Both the position numbers and the translations under genes were made by a program. The notes beneath the pieces were generated by a model, which did not search any database, had not been told where the DNA came from, and saw nothing but the letters and a program-made list of their open reading frames with translations. This document shows, one piece after another, positions 9,465 to 18,260 of a stretch of 64,000 bases of DNA. This stretch comes from Roseibium marinum (lineage in GTDB: Bacteria; Pseudomonadota; Alphaproteobacteria; Rhizobiales; Stappiaceae). The DNA lies in NCBI RefSeq assembly GCF_002906165.1, contig NZ_PPCN01000010.1:62001-126000 (forward strand), written 5' to 3'. How positions within the stretch are numbered: the stretch's first letter is position 1; the number at the start of each line of letters is the position of its first letter.

Positions 9465-10259
9465 TCACTTGAGTGAAAAGGCTGCGGTGCCCCCTGTTTC
9501 CCGCGCGGCCTGTTTGGCGCAGTCAAGCAGTGCCTTCCTGTCTTCCGGCTTGTGCAGCAGACCGAGATTTGTGACCGTCGTCATGACACATGCGATTTCC
9601 TGTTGCGCATCGAATACGGGAACCGCCTGACCGGTAATGCCGGGCAGAAGATGGTCGGTCAGCTCCGCCCAGCAGGTTGAGCGCACGGTTTCCAGGGTCT
9701 CTCGCGAGGGCCGCTTGCCGCGGAAATGCGTGGGCTGCAGCTTTCGCGCCACATCGATCTGTTTGTCCGGCAGAAAGGCCTGAAAGACCAGTCCGCACGC
9801 GGAATTGTCGACCGGAAGAACGTCGCCCAGTCCAACGGAACTGATGGAAAAGAGGGCGCTGCGGTACCAGCGCACAACAGTGGGGCCGCGCTCCGTCCAG
9901 ATGGCCACGCCGGCACTCGCGGCCAGGCCGCTGGCCAGCTTCTTGGTGTGTCTCCCGGCGATATCGACGGGATCTATTCTCTTCAGGGCGCCGATGCCGA
10001 TGCTCAAGGCCGTCGGGCCAAGATCGTAAAAGCCGGTCTGCGGGTCCTGCATGACCAGCCCCTCTTTCACCAGGCTCTGCAGATAGCGATGGGCCGTCGG
10101 GCTGCCGGTCCCCGCTTTCCTGGCGATCACACCCAGGGCCATGGGTTCGGACCCGTTGGCGAGAATGTTCAGAAACCGCGTTGCAATGGAAACGGACTGG
10201 ATGTTTCCGGAGCGTTTGCGCGCCGGGCCCTGCGTATCTTCATCGTCCTCGGCGCTCAT
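9465..10259 (-). CDS. IclR-family transcriptional regulator
   Basis: 264 residues. The N-terminal half holds a winged helix-turn-helix (SVSIATRFLNILANG; ALGVIARKAGTGSPTAHRYLQSLVKEGLV), and the C-terminal half is the IclR effector-binding domain (SAGVAIWTERGP; GLGDVLPVDNSACG; GITGQAVPVFDAQQEI). Such proteins bind small organic acids and control nearby catabolic or transport genes. It is divergent from the TonB-dependent receptor gene, with a 376-bp gap, and may control that gene, itself or the TRAP operon; this is only positional inference. Confidence 0.88.
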   Translation of the reverse strand: MSAEDDEDTQGPARKRSGNIQSVSIATRFLNILANGSEPMALGVIARKAGTGSPTAHRYLQSLVKEGLVMQDPQTGFYDLGPTALSIGIGALKRIDPVDIAGRHTKKLASGLAASAGVAIWTERGPTVVRWYRSALFSISSVGLGDVLPVDNSACGLVFQAFLPDKQIDVARKLQPTHFRGKRPSRETLETVRSTCWAELTDHLLPGITGQAVPVFDAQQEIACVMTTVTNLGLLHKPEDRKALLDCAKQAARETGGTAAFSLK

Positions 10260-10456
10260 GAGCCCGGCACATGGTGCGGAAACCGCTGGGGCTCTCCCGC
10301 ACTCCCGTTTTTCAAAGTGTTTTGCAAAGGTTCTCTCTCCCGTCTGCCCATAAGGGTATGGGGCAAACGCGGTGAGTTCAATCGGTCATTTCTGATATTT
10401 TTCGTTAAAATTCAGCTTGTTGAGGATCAGTGTTGCCGTTTCGCAACTTTTATTCA

Positions 10457-10471
10457 TGAGTTTTTAACTCA
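10457..10471. promoter_or_regulatory. Candidate iron-responsive operator upstream of the TonB receptor
   Basis: Palindrome TGAGTTTTTAACTCA inside a longer 19-bp dyad (10455-10473). It fits the TGA-N9-TCA iron-responsive operator bound by RirA in alphaproteobacteria, and lies about 165 bp before the receptor start. A near copy occurs at the entC/NRPS divergent promoter. The rest of the 10260-10635 gap is AT-rich and shows no gene. Confidence 0.65.
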
Positions 10472-10635
10472 TGTTGAAATGTGTAATGAGTTCTGTATAG
10501 TGAAATTCAGTTGATCCATTTTCCCGAGGGTTGGGCAAGTGATGGTCGCATTGGGCAATGGAACTACTCCTCAAAAAACTGTCGCACGCCAGATCACGCC
10601 AGCTTGCGCAGAACCATCATCATCAGGGTAATAAG

Positions 10636-12738
10636 ATGAAACTGACACGAATTTCAACGTTGCTTGGAAGTACAGCTGTGATTACTATTTCACAGTTTGT
10701 TTCCTGTATCGCGTTCGCTCAGGATACTGGAGCAGGCGACGGTTCAGATGTCACTGTTCTCGATACGATTTATGTAAGCGGGGAAAAAATCTCCCGCAGC
10801 CTGCAGGAAACGGCCAGTTCGGTGGAAATCATTACCGCCGAGGATCAGGAAACGCGTCCTGAAGAACAGAGTGTTCAAAGTGCCATCAAGGACGTCCCGA
10901 ACGTCTACTTTCCCGGAACGGTGGGTGTTGCGCCCATTATTCGCGGACAGGATACACAGGGACCGAACACAGGTGCGGTCGCATTCTATTCCGGCACTGT
11001 GCCACGGGCCTCGATCAATATCGACGGGCACTACCAGACCTATTTCGAAACCGTGTTCGGGGCGACGTCCATCTGGGATCTAGATCAGATCGAGGTCTTC
11101 CGCGGACCTCAGACCACATCGCAAGGCGCCAACAGCATCGCCGGCGCGATCATCGTAAAGACCAAGGATCCGACTTTCACACCGGAAGGCGCCCTGCAGG
11201 CGGAATACGGCAGCTACAATACCCACCGGGTGTCCGGCATGCTGAGTGGGCCGCTGAGCAGCCAGCTCGCCGCCCGCGTCGCGCTGGACTATTACGGCCG
11301 CGATACCTTCATCGACTACATCAATTCAAGCTTCTCCGAGGAGGTCACGGACCTCGACATCATGTCCTTCAATGGGCGTGCGAAGCTGCTCTATACGCCG
11401 GACGCGATTCCGGGATTGACGGCAAAGCTCACCTATGCGGCGGCGCAGAACAACCAGCCGACATATGAAGCCGCCACCGTTCAGCCCTTCGACAGGCTTG
11501 AAAACGATCAGGCCAGCGTGCCGAGCTTTTATTCGCGCTCGAATACCGGGATCTTCGATCTTTCCTACGAGTTCGAAAACGGTGTCGTTGTCAGCAACCA
11601 GACACAATACACCGACCTCTATGTCGATCGCCGCCTTGAAACAATCGGCAATGGCGACGCGACCATCGACCAGCAAAACTGGACGAACGAGGCTCTGGTG
11701 AACTTCGGCACCCAGGACAGCATGTTCAGCGGTGTCGCCGGCCTGTACGCCGCCCACACGCAGTCGGACGAAAGCCTTATGCTGCCGTTCAACGGGTCAC
11801 CGGATTTCGAGGACTCAAAAACCAATCTGGGCGTCTTCACGGAAATCGACTATCGCATCAACGAGACCTGGACGCTGACAGGCGGTCTCCGGTTCGAGAG
11901 CGACCGGATCAAGCGCGAAGGTCTGTCGACGACGGCGGCCTTCAGGCCGGTGGACTTCAAATATGACGAAACCTTCAACGCGGTCCTGCCCAAGGTCGCC
12001 CTAGCTTACAACATAACGCCGGATGTGACCGTGGGCGGCCTGATCAACCGGGGTTTCAATCCCGGCGGTGTTGCCTTTGATTTCCTCAATGGCGAGGTCT
12101 TGCCGTTTAAGGAGGAAACCTCCTGGAACTACGAGATCTTCGGCCGCGCAAATCTGCTGGACGACAAGCTGTTTGTCTCGGCGAACCTGTTCTACACGGA
12201 TTACCAGGATTCCCAGCGGTACTTTCAGACCGTCCTTCCCGGCAGTTCTGTAACCCAGCTCCTGACGCTGAATGCGGAAAAGGCTCATGCCTATGGCCTC
12301 GAAGTCTCGATGAGTTATCAGGTGCTGGACAATCTGCGCGTCAATGCCAATGCTGGCGTGCTGCAGAGCGAAATCACTCAGTTCGACACGCTTCCCACGG
12401 TGGAAGGCAACGAATTCAGCAAGTCTCCTGGCTATACGCTTGGTTTCGGCGTGGACTGGAGCGTCTTGGAAAACCTGGTGCTGTCGGCAAATGTCGAGCA
12501 TTTCGACGGCTACTATTCCGACGACCTCAACTCCCAGGCCTTTCAGGTGGATCCCTACACGATCGCCAATGCCCGTGCGACGTACCAGATTCACGACCAT
12601 TTCCAGATCTATGGATACGTGAACAACATCTTCGACGAACGTGTTCCGACCTATCTGGAAAACCGGCCGGGTGTCGCATCCTTCGCGATCATGACGGCAC
12701 CGCGCATGTTCGGTGTGGGCGCAAAGGCGACGTTCTAA
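10636..12738 (+). CDS. TonB-dependent outer-membrane siderophore receptor
   Basis: About 700 residues. A signal peptide (MKLTRISTLLGSTAVITISQ, cleavage near AFA-QD) is followed by a plug domain with a TonB-box-like start (DTIYVSGEK), the IRGQDTQG and DQIEVFRGPQTTSQGANSIAGAI signatures, and a long beta-barrel ending in a C-terminal phenylalanine (GVGAKATF). It should import the ferric siderophore made by the adjacent genes using TonB energy. I chose ATG 10636, which gives a clean signal peptide; an in-frame start at 10558 would add 26 charged residues in front of it. A dyad iron box lies upstream and a strong terminator downstream, so it is probably a single-gene, iron-repressed unit. Confidence 0.92.
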   Translation: MKLTRISTLLGSTAVITISQFVSCIAFAQDTGAGDGSDVTVLDTIYVSGEKISRSLQETASSVEIITAEDQETRPEEQSVQSAIKDVPNVYFPGTVGVAPIIRGQDTQGPNTGAVAFYSGTVPRASINIDGHYQTYFETVFGATSIWDLDQIEVFRGPQTTSQGANSIAGAIIVKTKDPTFTPEGALQAEYGSYNTHRVSGMLSGPLSSQLAARVALDYYGRDTFIDYINSSFSEEVTDLDIMSFNGRAKLLYTPDAIPGLTAKLTYAAAQNNQPTYEAATVQPFDRLENDQASVPSFYSRSNTGIFDLSYEFENGVVVSNQTQYTDLYVDRRLETIGNGDATIDQQNWTNEALVNFGTQDSMFSGVAGLYAAHTQSDESLMLPFNGSPDFEDSKTNLGVFTEIDYRINETWTLTGGLRFESDRIKREGLSTTAAFRPVDFKYDETFNAVLPKVALAYNITPDVTVGGLINRGFNPGGVAFDFLNGEVLPFKEETSWNYEIFGRANLLDDKLFVSANLFYTDYQDSQRYFQTVLPGSSVTQLLTLNAEKAHAYGLEVSMSYQVLDNLRVNANAGVLQSEITQFDTLPTVEGNEFSKSPGYTLGFGVDWSVLENLVLSANVEHFDGYYSDDLNSQAFQVDPYTIANARATYQIHDHFQIYGYVNNIFDERVPTYLENRPGVASFAIMTAPRMFGVGAKATF

Positions 12739-12763
12739 GAGCCACGGCAACGTCGAAAAGCAG

Positions 12764-12798
12764 CCGGCGGCACGGGAGAAACCCGGCCGCCGGTTTTT
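12764..12798 (+). terminator. Rho-independent terminator after the TonB receptor
   Basis: GC-rich stem (CCGGCGGC-A-CGGG pairing with CCCG-GCCGCCGG) closed by a short AGAAA-type loop and followed directly by TTTTT, about 25 bp after the receptor stop codon. Confidence 0.85.
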
Positions 12799-12877
12799 GT
12801 CTGATGGTGAAGCTACCGGGCTCGTTTGGCGGATGAAGAACTCCGCTGCGGCCGGTCCCGCACAGCTTCCCATGCCA

Positions 12878-12903
12878 TCAGCCCTGGCCATGGCCGGGGC
12901 TGA
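12878..12903 (-). terminator. Hairpin after the minus-strand siderophore operon
   Basis: TCAGCCC (12878) pairs with GGGCTGA (12897), with a self-complementary TGGCCATGGCC core between. It lies about 20 bp beyond the stop of the last gene of the minus-strand operon. There is no clear U-run, so it may act as a weak terminator or an mRNA 3'-end stabiliser. Confidence 0.4.
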
Positions 12904-12921
12904 TGAGTCCGTGACCTGGTC

Positions 12922-14160
12922 CTAAAACGCGATAGCCCGGTCGCCGGCCGCGTCCTTGATGCGGGTCGGCAGGCCGATCCGGTTCAGGATGCCCAGGAAC
13001 GGATGCGGTGGCAGTTCTTCCACGTTGGCCATCTTCCTGACGTCCCACTCACCGGTCGCGATCAGCATGGCAGCGGCGACCGGCGGCACGCCCGCCGTAT
13101 AGGAAATCCCCTGGCTGCCGACTTCCTCATAGGCTTCCTTGTGATCGGCAACATTATAGATGAACACCTCGTGGTCCTTGCCGTCCTTGATGCCCTTCAC
13201 GAAGTCGCCGATGCAGGTCTTGCCCGTATATTCCGGCGCGAGCGAGGACGGATCCGGCAGGCAGGCCTTGACCACCTTGAGCGGCACGACTTCCTGCCCC
13301 TCGGCGGTCTTGACCGGCTGTTCCGACAGCAGGCCAATGTTCTTCAGCACGGTAAAGACGTTGATGTAGTGTTCGCCGAAGCCCATCCAGAAACGGACAT
13401 CCGCACCGTCCATGTTCCTGGACAGAGAATGCACCTCGTCGTGGCCGCACAGATAGGCCATGCTCTTGCCAACCACCGGCAGGTCGTATTCCTTGCCGAT
13501 CTCGAACATCCTGTTTTCCTGCCATTCGCCCTTCTGCCAGGAATAGACCGTGCCGGTGAACTCCCGGAAATTGATCTCCGGGTCGAAATTGGTGGCGAAA
13601 TACTGCTGGTGGCTGCCGGCATTGATATCGACGATATCGACCTCTGTGACCTTGTCGAGATAGTCGTCCTTTGCAAGGCGGGCATAGGCGTTGACGACGC
13701 CCGGGTCGAACCCGGCGCCGAGAATGGCGGTCACGCCGGCCTTCTCGCATTCTTCCGCGCGTTTCCATTCGTAGTTCGCGTACCAGGGCGGGGTTTCGCA
13801 GATCTTGCCCGGCTCTTCGTGAATGGCGGTATCGATATAGGCAGCACCCGTCTTGAGACACGCGCTGAGCACGGACATGTTCAAGAAAGCCGTGCCGACA
13901 TTGATGACAATCTCACAACCGGTTTTCAGGATCAGGTCCGCGGTGGCCTCGATGTCGAGAGCGTTGAGTTCGTGCCCTTCGAGAACGCCCGGCTGTTTGA
14001 GGGCGTTTTTCTCGTGCACGGTCTCGATAATACGGTCGCATTTCGTCTTTGTGCGCGAGGCAATGTGGATGTCACCCAGAACATCGTTGTTCTGCGCGCA
14101 TTTATGCGCCACCACCTGAGCGACACCTCCGGCGCCGATGATGAGAACATTCTTTTTCAT
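12922..14160 (-). CDS. Carboxynorspermidine/carboxyspermidine dehydrogenase
   Basis: 412 residues of the saccharopine-dehydrogenase family. An N-terminal dinucleotide site (VLIIGAGGVAQVVAHKCAQ) and the conserved GAGFDPGVVNAYA, DINAGSHQQYFATNF and GISYTAGVPP stretches match carboxynorspermidine dehydrogenase. The enzyme reductively couples aspartate semialdehyde with 1,3-diaminopropane (or putrescine) using NADPH. It is the last gene of the minus-strand run, 50 bp after the matching decarboxylase, so the pair converts a diamine to norspermidine or spermidine. Placement in a catecholate siderophore locus suggests the triamine is the siderophore backbone, as in vibriobactin, agrobactin and parabactin. 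Confidence 0.9.
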   Translation of the reverse strand: MKKNVLIIGAGGVAQVVAHKCAQNNDVLGDIHIASRTKTKCDRIIETVHEKNALKQPGVLEGHELNALDIEATADLILKTGCEIVINVGTAFLNMSVLSACLKTGAAYIDTAIHEEPGKICETPPWYANYEWKRAEECEKAGVTAILGAGFDPGVVNAYARLAKDDYLDKVTEVDIVDINAGSHQQYFATNFDPEINFREFTGTVYSWQKGEWQENRMFEIGKEYDLPVVGKSMAYLCGHDEVHSLSRNMDGADVRFWMGFGEHYINVFTVLKNIGLLSEQPVKTAEGQEVVPLKVVKACLPDPSSLAPEYTGKTCIGDFVKGIKDGKDHEVFIYNVADHKEAYEEVGSQGISYTAGVPPVAAAMLIATGEWDVRKMANVEELPPHPFLGILNRIGLPTRIKDAAGDRAIAF

Positions 14161-14210
14161 AAGATCGTAAACCTTCCTTGGAACTTGAGAGGGTGTTCGA
14201 GTTTCCGGTC

Positions 14211-15308
14211 TCAGGACAGACTCTGTTCGTAATCCAGGTAGGTGAATTCGCGGATGGGCGTGATCGTGCCGTCCAGTTCCTTCACCGCTATGGCCGGCAT
14301 TTTCACGCCGTTAAACCAGTTCTTCTTGACCATCGTGTAGCCAGCCGCGTCCTGGATCGAGACGCGGTCACCGGTCTTGAGCGCGTTGGGAAAATCGAAC
14401 TCGCCGAAGATATCCCCGGCGAGGCAGGATTTGCCGCAGACCATGTAACGGTGCGGACCGTCATTCGGTTTCACCTTTGCGCTTTCGCGATAGATCAGGA
14501 GATCGAGCATATGCGCTTCGATGGATGCATCGACGATCGCCAGGTTCTTGCCGTTGAAGAGCGTGTCGAGCACGGTGGTTTCGAGCGTTGTCGAATTGGT
14601 GATCGAGGCTTCGCCCGGCTCCAGATAGACCTGGACGCCGTAGGTTTGCGAAAACGCCTTCAGGCGGTCGGCAAACAGATCGAGTGGATAGGTTCCGCCG
14701 GTAAAGTGGATGCCGCCGCCAAGGCTGACCCACTCCGCCCGTTTCAACAGCTCGCCGAATTTCTGTTCAATGTCGCCGAGCATCCGGTCGAACAGGGAGA
14801 AGTCGGCATTCTCGCAGTTGTTGTGGATCATGAAGCCGCTGATGCGATCCATGACCCTGGCCACCTTTGCGGGATCCCATTCACCCAAACGCGAGAACGG
14901 GCGGGCAGGATCGGCAAGGTCGAAACTGGAGGAACTCACTTGCGGATTGAGGCGCAGTCCGCGAACGATGCCCGCGGATTTTTCAGCAAACCGCTCCAAC
15001 TGGCTGATCGAATTGAAGATGATCTTGTCCGCATGGGAGATCACCTCGTCTATCTCGTAGTCGGCATAGGCAACCGAATAGGCATGCGTCTCCTTGCCGA
15101 AGCGTTCGTGGCCAAGACGCACCTCGTTGAGTGACGACGACGTGGTGCCGTCCATGTAATCGCGCATGAAATCGAACACGCACCATGTCGCGAAACATTT
15201 CAGGGCCAGAAGCGCCTTTGCGCCCGACCGCTCTCGCACATAAGCGATTTTCTCCAGATTGCGGAGCAGGCCGGCCTTGTCGATCAGGTAGTAAGGGGTC
15301 TGTATCAT
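14211..15308 (-). CDS. nspC: Carboxynorspermidine/carboxyspermidine decarboxylase
   Basis: 365-residue fold-III PLP decarboxylase. The PLP lysine lies in LLALKCFATW near residue 37, and typical motifs include GLRLNPQVS, VSLGGGIHFTGG, YLEPGEASI and CGKSCLAGD. It decarboxylates carboxynorspermidine or carboxyspermidine to the triamine. It precedes the dehydrogenase on the same strand and follows the methyltransferase gene after a 105-bp gap containing a hairpin. Whether norspermidine or spermidine is made depends on which diamine the cell provides; the ornithine-decarboxylase-like gene at 36163 would favour putrescine and so spermidine. Confidence 0.92.
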   Translation of the reverse strand: MIQTPYYLIDKAGLLRNLEKIAYVRERSGAKALLALKCFATWCVFDFMRDYMDGTTSSSLNEVRLGHERFGKETHAYSVAYADYEIDEVISHADKIIFNSISQLERFAEKSAGIVRGLRLNPQVSSSSFDLADPARPFSRLGEWDPAKVARVMDRISGFMIHNNCENADFSLFDRMLGDIEQKFGELLKRAEWVSLGGGIHFTGGTYPLDLFADRLKAFSQTYGVQVYLEPGEASITNSTTLETTVLDTLFNGKNLAIVDASIEAHMLDLLIYRESAKVKPNDGPHRYMVCGKSCLAGDIFGEFDFPNALKTGDRVSIQDAAGYTMVKKNWFNGVKMPAIAVKELDGTITPIREFTYLDYEQSLS

Positions 15309-15330
15309 TTATGTCTAACGCCGTTGTTGA

Positions 15331-15361
15331 ATGCGGCCGCATTGCACGATTGCGGCCGCAT
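15331..15361 (-). other. Intercistronic GC hairpin
   Basis: ATGCGGCCGCA (15331-15341) and its exact complement (15351-15361) form an 11-bp stem around TTGCACGAT, between the methyltransferase gene and nspC. Without a U-run it more likely attenuates or stabilises the operon mRNA than stops it fully. Confidence 0.5.
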
Positions 15362-15413
15362 TTACAAGAGTGGTCGGGCATAAGCAGACCCCAAACAGGC
15401 CTGAACGCCAAAA

Positions 15414-16457
15414 TCAATCGGCCGCGCGGAACTCCAGAATGCTTACCGGACTGGCCGTCGGCGTGACTGATAGCGTTTCAAAGCCTGTTTCGGCAAGAAG
15501 GTGCGAGAATTCCTCCGCGGTCCGCTCCCGCCCGCCGAGCTGTGTCAGCATGAAAATGTCCTGTGACGAGCCGCGGGCGCCGGCATTCGCGTCATTGGCC
15601 ATCATGTCGATCAGGAACAGCCGTTCGTTTCCCGCCAGGGCGCGTTTCGTGTTGTTGAGAATGATCCTGGCCGCGTCGTCGTTGAAGTCATGGAAGACCC
15701 GGCTGAACAGATAGATATCCGCACCACCCGGGACGGTTTCGAAAAAGGATCCCTTCGCGATGTCGGCACGGTTCTGTTGCCGCATTTGCTCAAACTGCGG
15801 ATCGTAGGCCTCGATGCTGCGCGGCAATTCGAACAGGAGGCCTTCGGTTCCCGGATTTTTCTCCAGAAGCTGCGCAAGGAACGATCCGTTGCCGCCACCG
15901 ACATCCATGAGCGTTGTGCCGGGGGCAAAATCCAGTTCCCTAACGACGACCGCCCCAATGCCCCTTGAAGCGCCGTTCATCTGGTCGTCGAACCGCTTCT
16001 GCGCGGCGCTGTCCTGCGCGTGCCAGTCGAAGAAGGCGGACCCGTGGGTCAGATCGAAGGCTGTCGTTCCGCAGCGGAGCTGGTCGGTCAGACTTTCCCA
16101 GGAGCGCCACAGAAGCGGGTCCAGTTCGCAGGCGACCCAGTTGCGCAGGCTCTGGGGATGTTCAGGTGCAAGGTACGCGGTCACGGGCAGGGCGGTGTAG
16201 CGGCCCTGATCGTCGCGGCCGATAACGTCCTCATTGACCAGGTGATTGAGAACCCTGTCGAGCGGCTGCGGCTGAGTGCCCGTCGCTATGGCAAGCTCCG
16301 CCACCGGGCGTGCTCCTTGTTCCAGGAGCGCCGGAATGCCGAGCTCGACCAGGACCCGGATGCACTGTGACGTCCTGTAGGCGGCGATCTGCGCCATCAA
16401 CTTGAAGGGCGGGACGGCCGCCGGTTGACCGGGCGAAACTTCTGCGGGTGCCGACAT
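15414..16457 (-). CDS. SAM-dependent O-methyltransferase (hydroxyneurosporene/acetylserotonin type)
   Basis: 347 residues. An N-terminal winged-helix dimerisation region (QIAAYRTSQCIRVLVELGIP; LDRVLNHLVNEDVI) precedes a Rossmann methyltransferase core with the SAM motif LMDVGGGNGSFLAQLL, an acidic loop (ELPRSIEAYDP) and YLFSRVFHDFNDD. The family methylates hydroxyls on aromatic or similar small molecules. It sits 150 bp after entA and in line with nspC, so it probably tailors the siderophore or an intermediate. That is unusual, since methylating a catechol hydroxyl would weaken iron binding; a different acceptor is possible. The gap 16458-16609 shows no gene. Confidence 0.85.
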   Translation of the reverse strand: MSAPAEVSPGQPAAVPPFKLMAQIAAYRTSQCIRVLVELGIPALLEQGARPVAELAIATGTQPQPLDRVLNHLVNEDVIGRDDQGRYTALPVTAYLAPEHPQSLRNWVACELDPLLWRSWESLTDQLRCGTTAFDLTHGSAFFDWHAQDSAAQKRFDDQMNGASRGIGAVVVRELDFAPGTTLMDVGGGNGSFLAQLLEKNPGTEGLLFELPRSIEAYDPQFEQMRQQNRADIAKGSFFETVPGGADIYLFSRVFHDFNDDAARIILNNTKRALAGNERLFLIDMMANDANAGARGSSQDIFMLTQLGGRERTAEEFSHLLAETGFETLSVTPTASPVSILEFRAAD

Positions 16458-16609
16458 TTACGCAATCCTTTTAGCTGTTGAATAATCCGGGTTCCGGACG
16501 TGGTCCGTCTGAATGTCGCAAAGCCGGTTTTCCACCCATGACGGGGTCAGGACAAAGTCTTCGCGAACCGTCCACAGCACATGAAAAACCGGCGGAATGG
16601 GTCCATACC

Positions 16610-17365
16610 TTAGGCTCCAAGGGTTGCCCCTCCGTCGACCACGATGTCCTGAAGCGTGATGTGTCCTGCGAGGTCCGAGGCGAGAAAAAGTGCCGTTTCG
16701 GCTATGTCGTCGATGTTCGCGATCTTGCCGAGCGGAATTCCGAGCTTGAACTGGTCGGGCAGGCCCGAGACCAGTTGTTGGTATCCGGCGGTTCCTCCCA
16801 CCATGTCGCTGAGCATCGGCGTGTCCGTCGATCCCGGAGAAACGATGTTGCAGCGAACGCCGTAAGGCGCGAGTTCCAACCCGATACAGCGGCTGAGGCT
16901 CGCCATGGCCGCCTTCGACGCGCAATAGGCGGTCATGCCCGTGCGGGGCACATGCGCCGCGTTCGAGGCGATGTTCACGATGGCGCCGCTTCGCTGCGCC
17001 TTGAACACCGGTATCCACTGCCGGAGCAGATAGAACGGGCCGCTGGCGTTGACGTCAAAGCAGGTCTGCCAGTCCTGCGGAGTCAGGTCCTCGGCCGCAC
17101 CGGTTTTCAAAGTACCCGCCGCATTGACCAGAATGTCCAGCCCGTCGTGCTCGGCTTTGAGAGCGTTGCAGACGTCTTCAACCTGACCTGAATCGGCCAG
17201 GTCAACCGCAACGATACGGAACGGCAGGGCGGATTCGCCTGCCTGCCGGTCCAGCCCGGTTACATTCGCACCGCAATCGCAAAAGCGTTCCGCGATGCGG
17301 CGGCCTATCCCGCTGGCCGCTCCCGTCACCAGCACGCGCTTGCCCGTGAATTGATGGATACCCAT
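16610..17365 (-). CDS. entA: 2,3-dihydro-2,3-dihydroxybenzoate dehydrogenase
   Basis: Short-chain dehydrogenase of about 251 residues that oxidises 2,3-dihydro-2,3-dihydroxybenzoate to 2,3-dihydroxybenzoate with NAD. It shows the cofactor site VLVTGAASGIGRRIA, the NAAG motif (LVNAAGTLKTG), the catalytic serine region (NIASNAA), the YxxxK active site (YCASKAA) and VSPGSTDTPM. I chose ATG 17365, 19 bp after the entB stop; an alternative TTG at 17395 would overlap entB. It is the third enzyme of the catechol branch in an entC-E-B-A order. Confidence 0.93.
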   Translation of the reverse strand: MGIHQFTGKRVLVTGAASGIGRRIAERFCDCGANVTGLDRQAGESALPFRIVAVDLADSGQVEDVCNALKAEHDGLDILVNAAGTLKTGAAEDLTPQDWQTCFDVNASGPFYLLRQWIPVFKAQRSGAIVNIASNAAHVPRTGMTAYCASKAAMASLSRCIGLELAPYGVRCNIVSPGSTDTPMLSDMVGGTAGYQQLVSGLPDQFKLGIPLGKIANIDDIAETALFLASDLAGHITLQDIVVDGGATLGA

Positions 17366-17384
17366 GGCCGGTTGTCCCGGTTCG

Positions 17385-18251
17385 TCAGGCTGCAAGTGAC
17401 TTGCTCTCGATCAGGGACCACCAGCCGTTCAGGGTCGGGACCCTCGCCAGTTCGTCGAAACCGACGACAACACCGCGCTCTTTCAGTTCGCTGGCGAGCT
17501 TCATCACCTGAATGGAATCGAGGCCGTAGAAAATCAGGTTTTCCTCCGGATCGAGTTCCGCGTCGTCCTCGATCAGTTCCAGAACTCGGGCCTGCAACCA
17601 CTCCCGGGTCGGATCCGACGCCGCGGCTTCGCCCGTCAGGCCGGCCGTGTCGATGACCGCGCCACAGCGGGTTGCGACGTATTTCAGGGCCATGCGATGT
17701 TCGGCTTCTGAAAAATCCGCGACCGCATCGGCAATCATGAAAGCCTGAATGTCATTCATGAAGGCGTCCGCGACGGTCATCAGGCAGCCGATATGCGCAT
17801 AGATGCCGCCGACAATGAGCTGGTCCCGGCCGAGCGATTTCATGCGCTCCTTGAGGTCGGATCTCTGAAACGCGCTGTAGCGCCATTTTGTCAGAACCAC
17901 GTCGTTTTCGCCGGGCTCGAGGCCCTTGACCACCTGTTGTAACGCAGGATCGGCTACGGTCAGCCCGGGTCCCCACATGTCGTTGAGCAGCGCCCGGTCT
18001 TCCGGTGCCTGATCGTGAGGCTGGGCGGTATAGAATACCGGAACGTTGTTTTCATCCGCCCAGGACCTGACACGCTGCAGATTTGAAATCAGCTTCTGGC
18101 GAAGATCGCCATCCTCGCCGTAAAAGCGCAGGAAATAGTCCTGCATGTCGTGAATAAGCAGAACGGCCCGTTCGGCATCCGGCTTCCAGGAGGTCTTGTT
18201 GGCGGGAAACTCCCGCGGCATCGGATAGTCTGAGATTGTCGGAATGGTCAT
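17385..18251 (-). CDS. entB: Isochorismatase with aryl carrier domain (EntB/VibB type)
   Basis: 288 residues with two parts. Residues 1-205 form an isochorismatase (LLIHDMQDYFLRFY, the catalytic-Asp loop; LTKWRYSAFQRSDL; LIVGGIYAHIGCL) that hydrolyses isochorismate to 2,3-dihydro-2,3-dihydroxybenzoate. Residues about 215-288 are an aryl carrier domain with the phosphopantetheine serine in GLDSIQVM. The carrier is loaded with dihydroxybenzoate by EntE and hands it to the condensation enzymes. It is separated from entE by 9 bp. No phosphopantetheinyl transferase gene is visible in the window, so priming must be done from elsewhere. Confidence 0.95.
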   Translation of the reverse strand: MTIPTISDYPMPREFPANKTSWKPDAERAVLLIHDMQDYFLRFYGEDGDLRQKLISNLQRVRSWADENNVPVFYTAQPHDQAPEDRALLNDMWGPGLTVADPALQQVVKGLEPGENDVVLTKWRYSAFQRSDLKERMKSLGRDQLIVGGIYAHIGCLMTVADAFMNDIQAFMIADAVADFSEAEHRMALKYVATRCGAVIDTAGLTGEAAASDPTREWLQARVLELIEDDAELDPEENLIFYGLDSIQVMKLASELKERGVVVGFDELARVPTLNGWWSLIESKSLAA

Positions 18252-18260
18252 GAGACACCT

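Noticed and set aside
10500-10635. TonB receptor start at 10558
   Set aside because: It would place 26 charged residues before a clean signal peptide starting at 10636.
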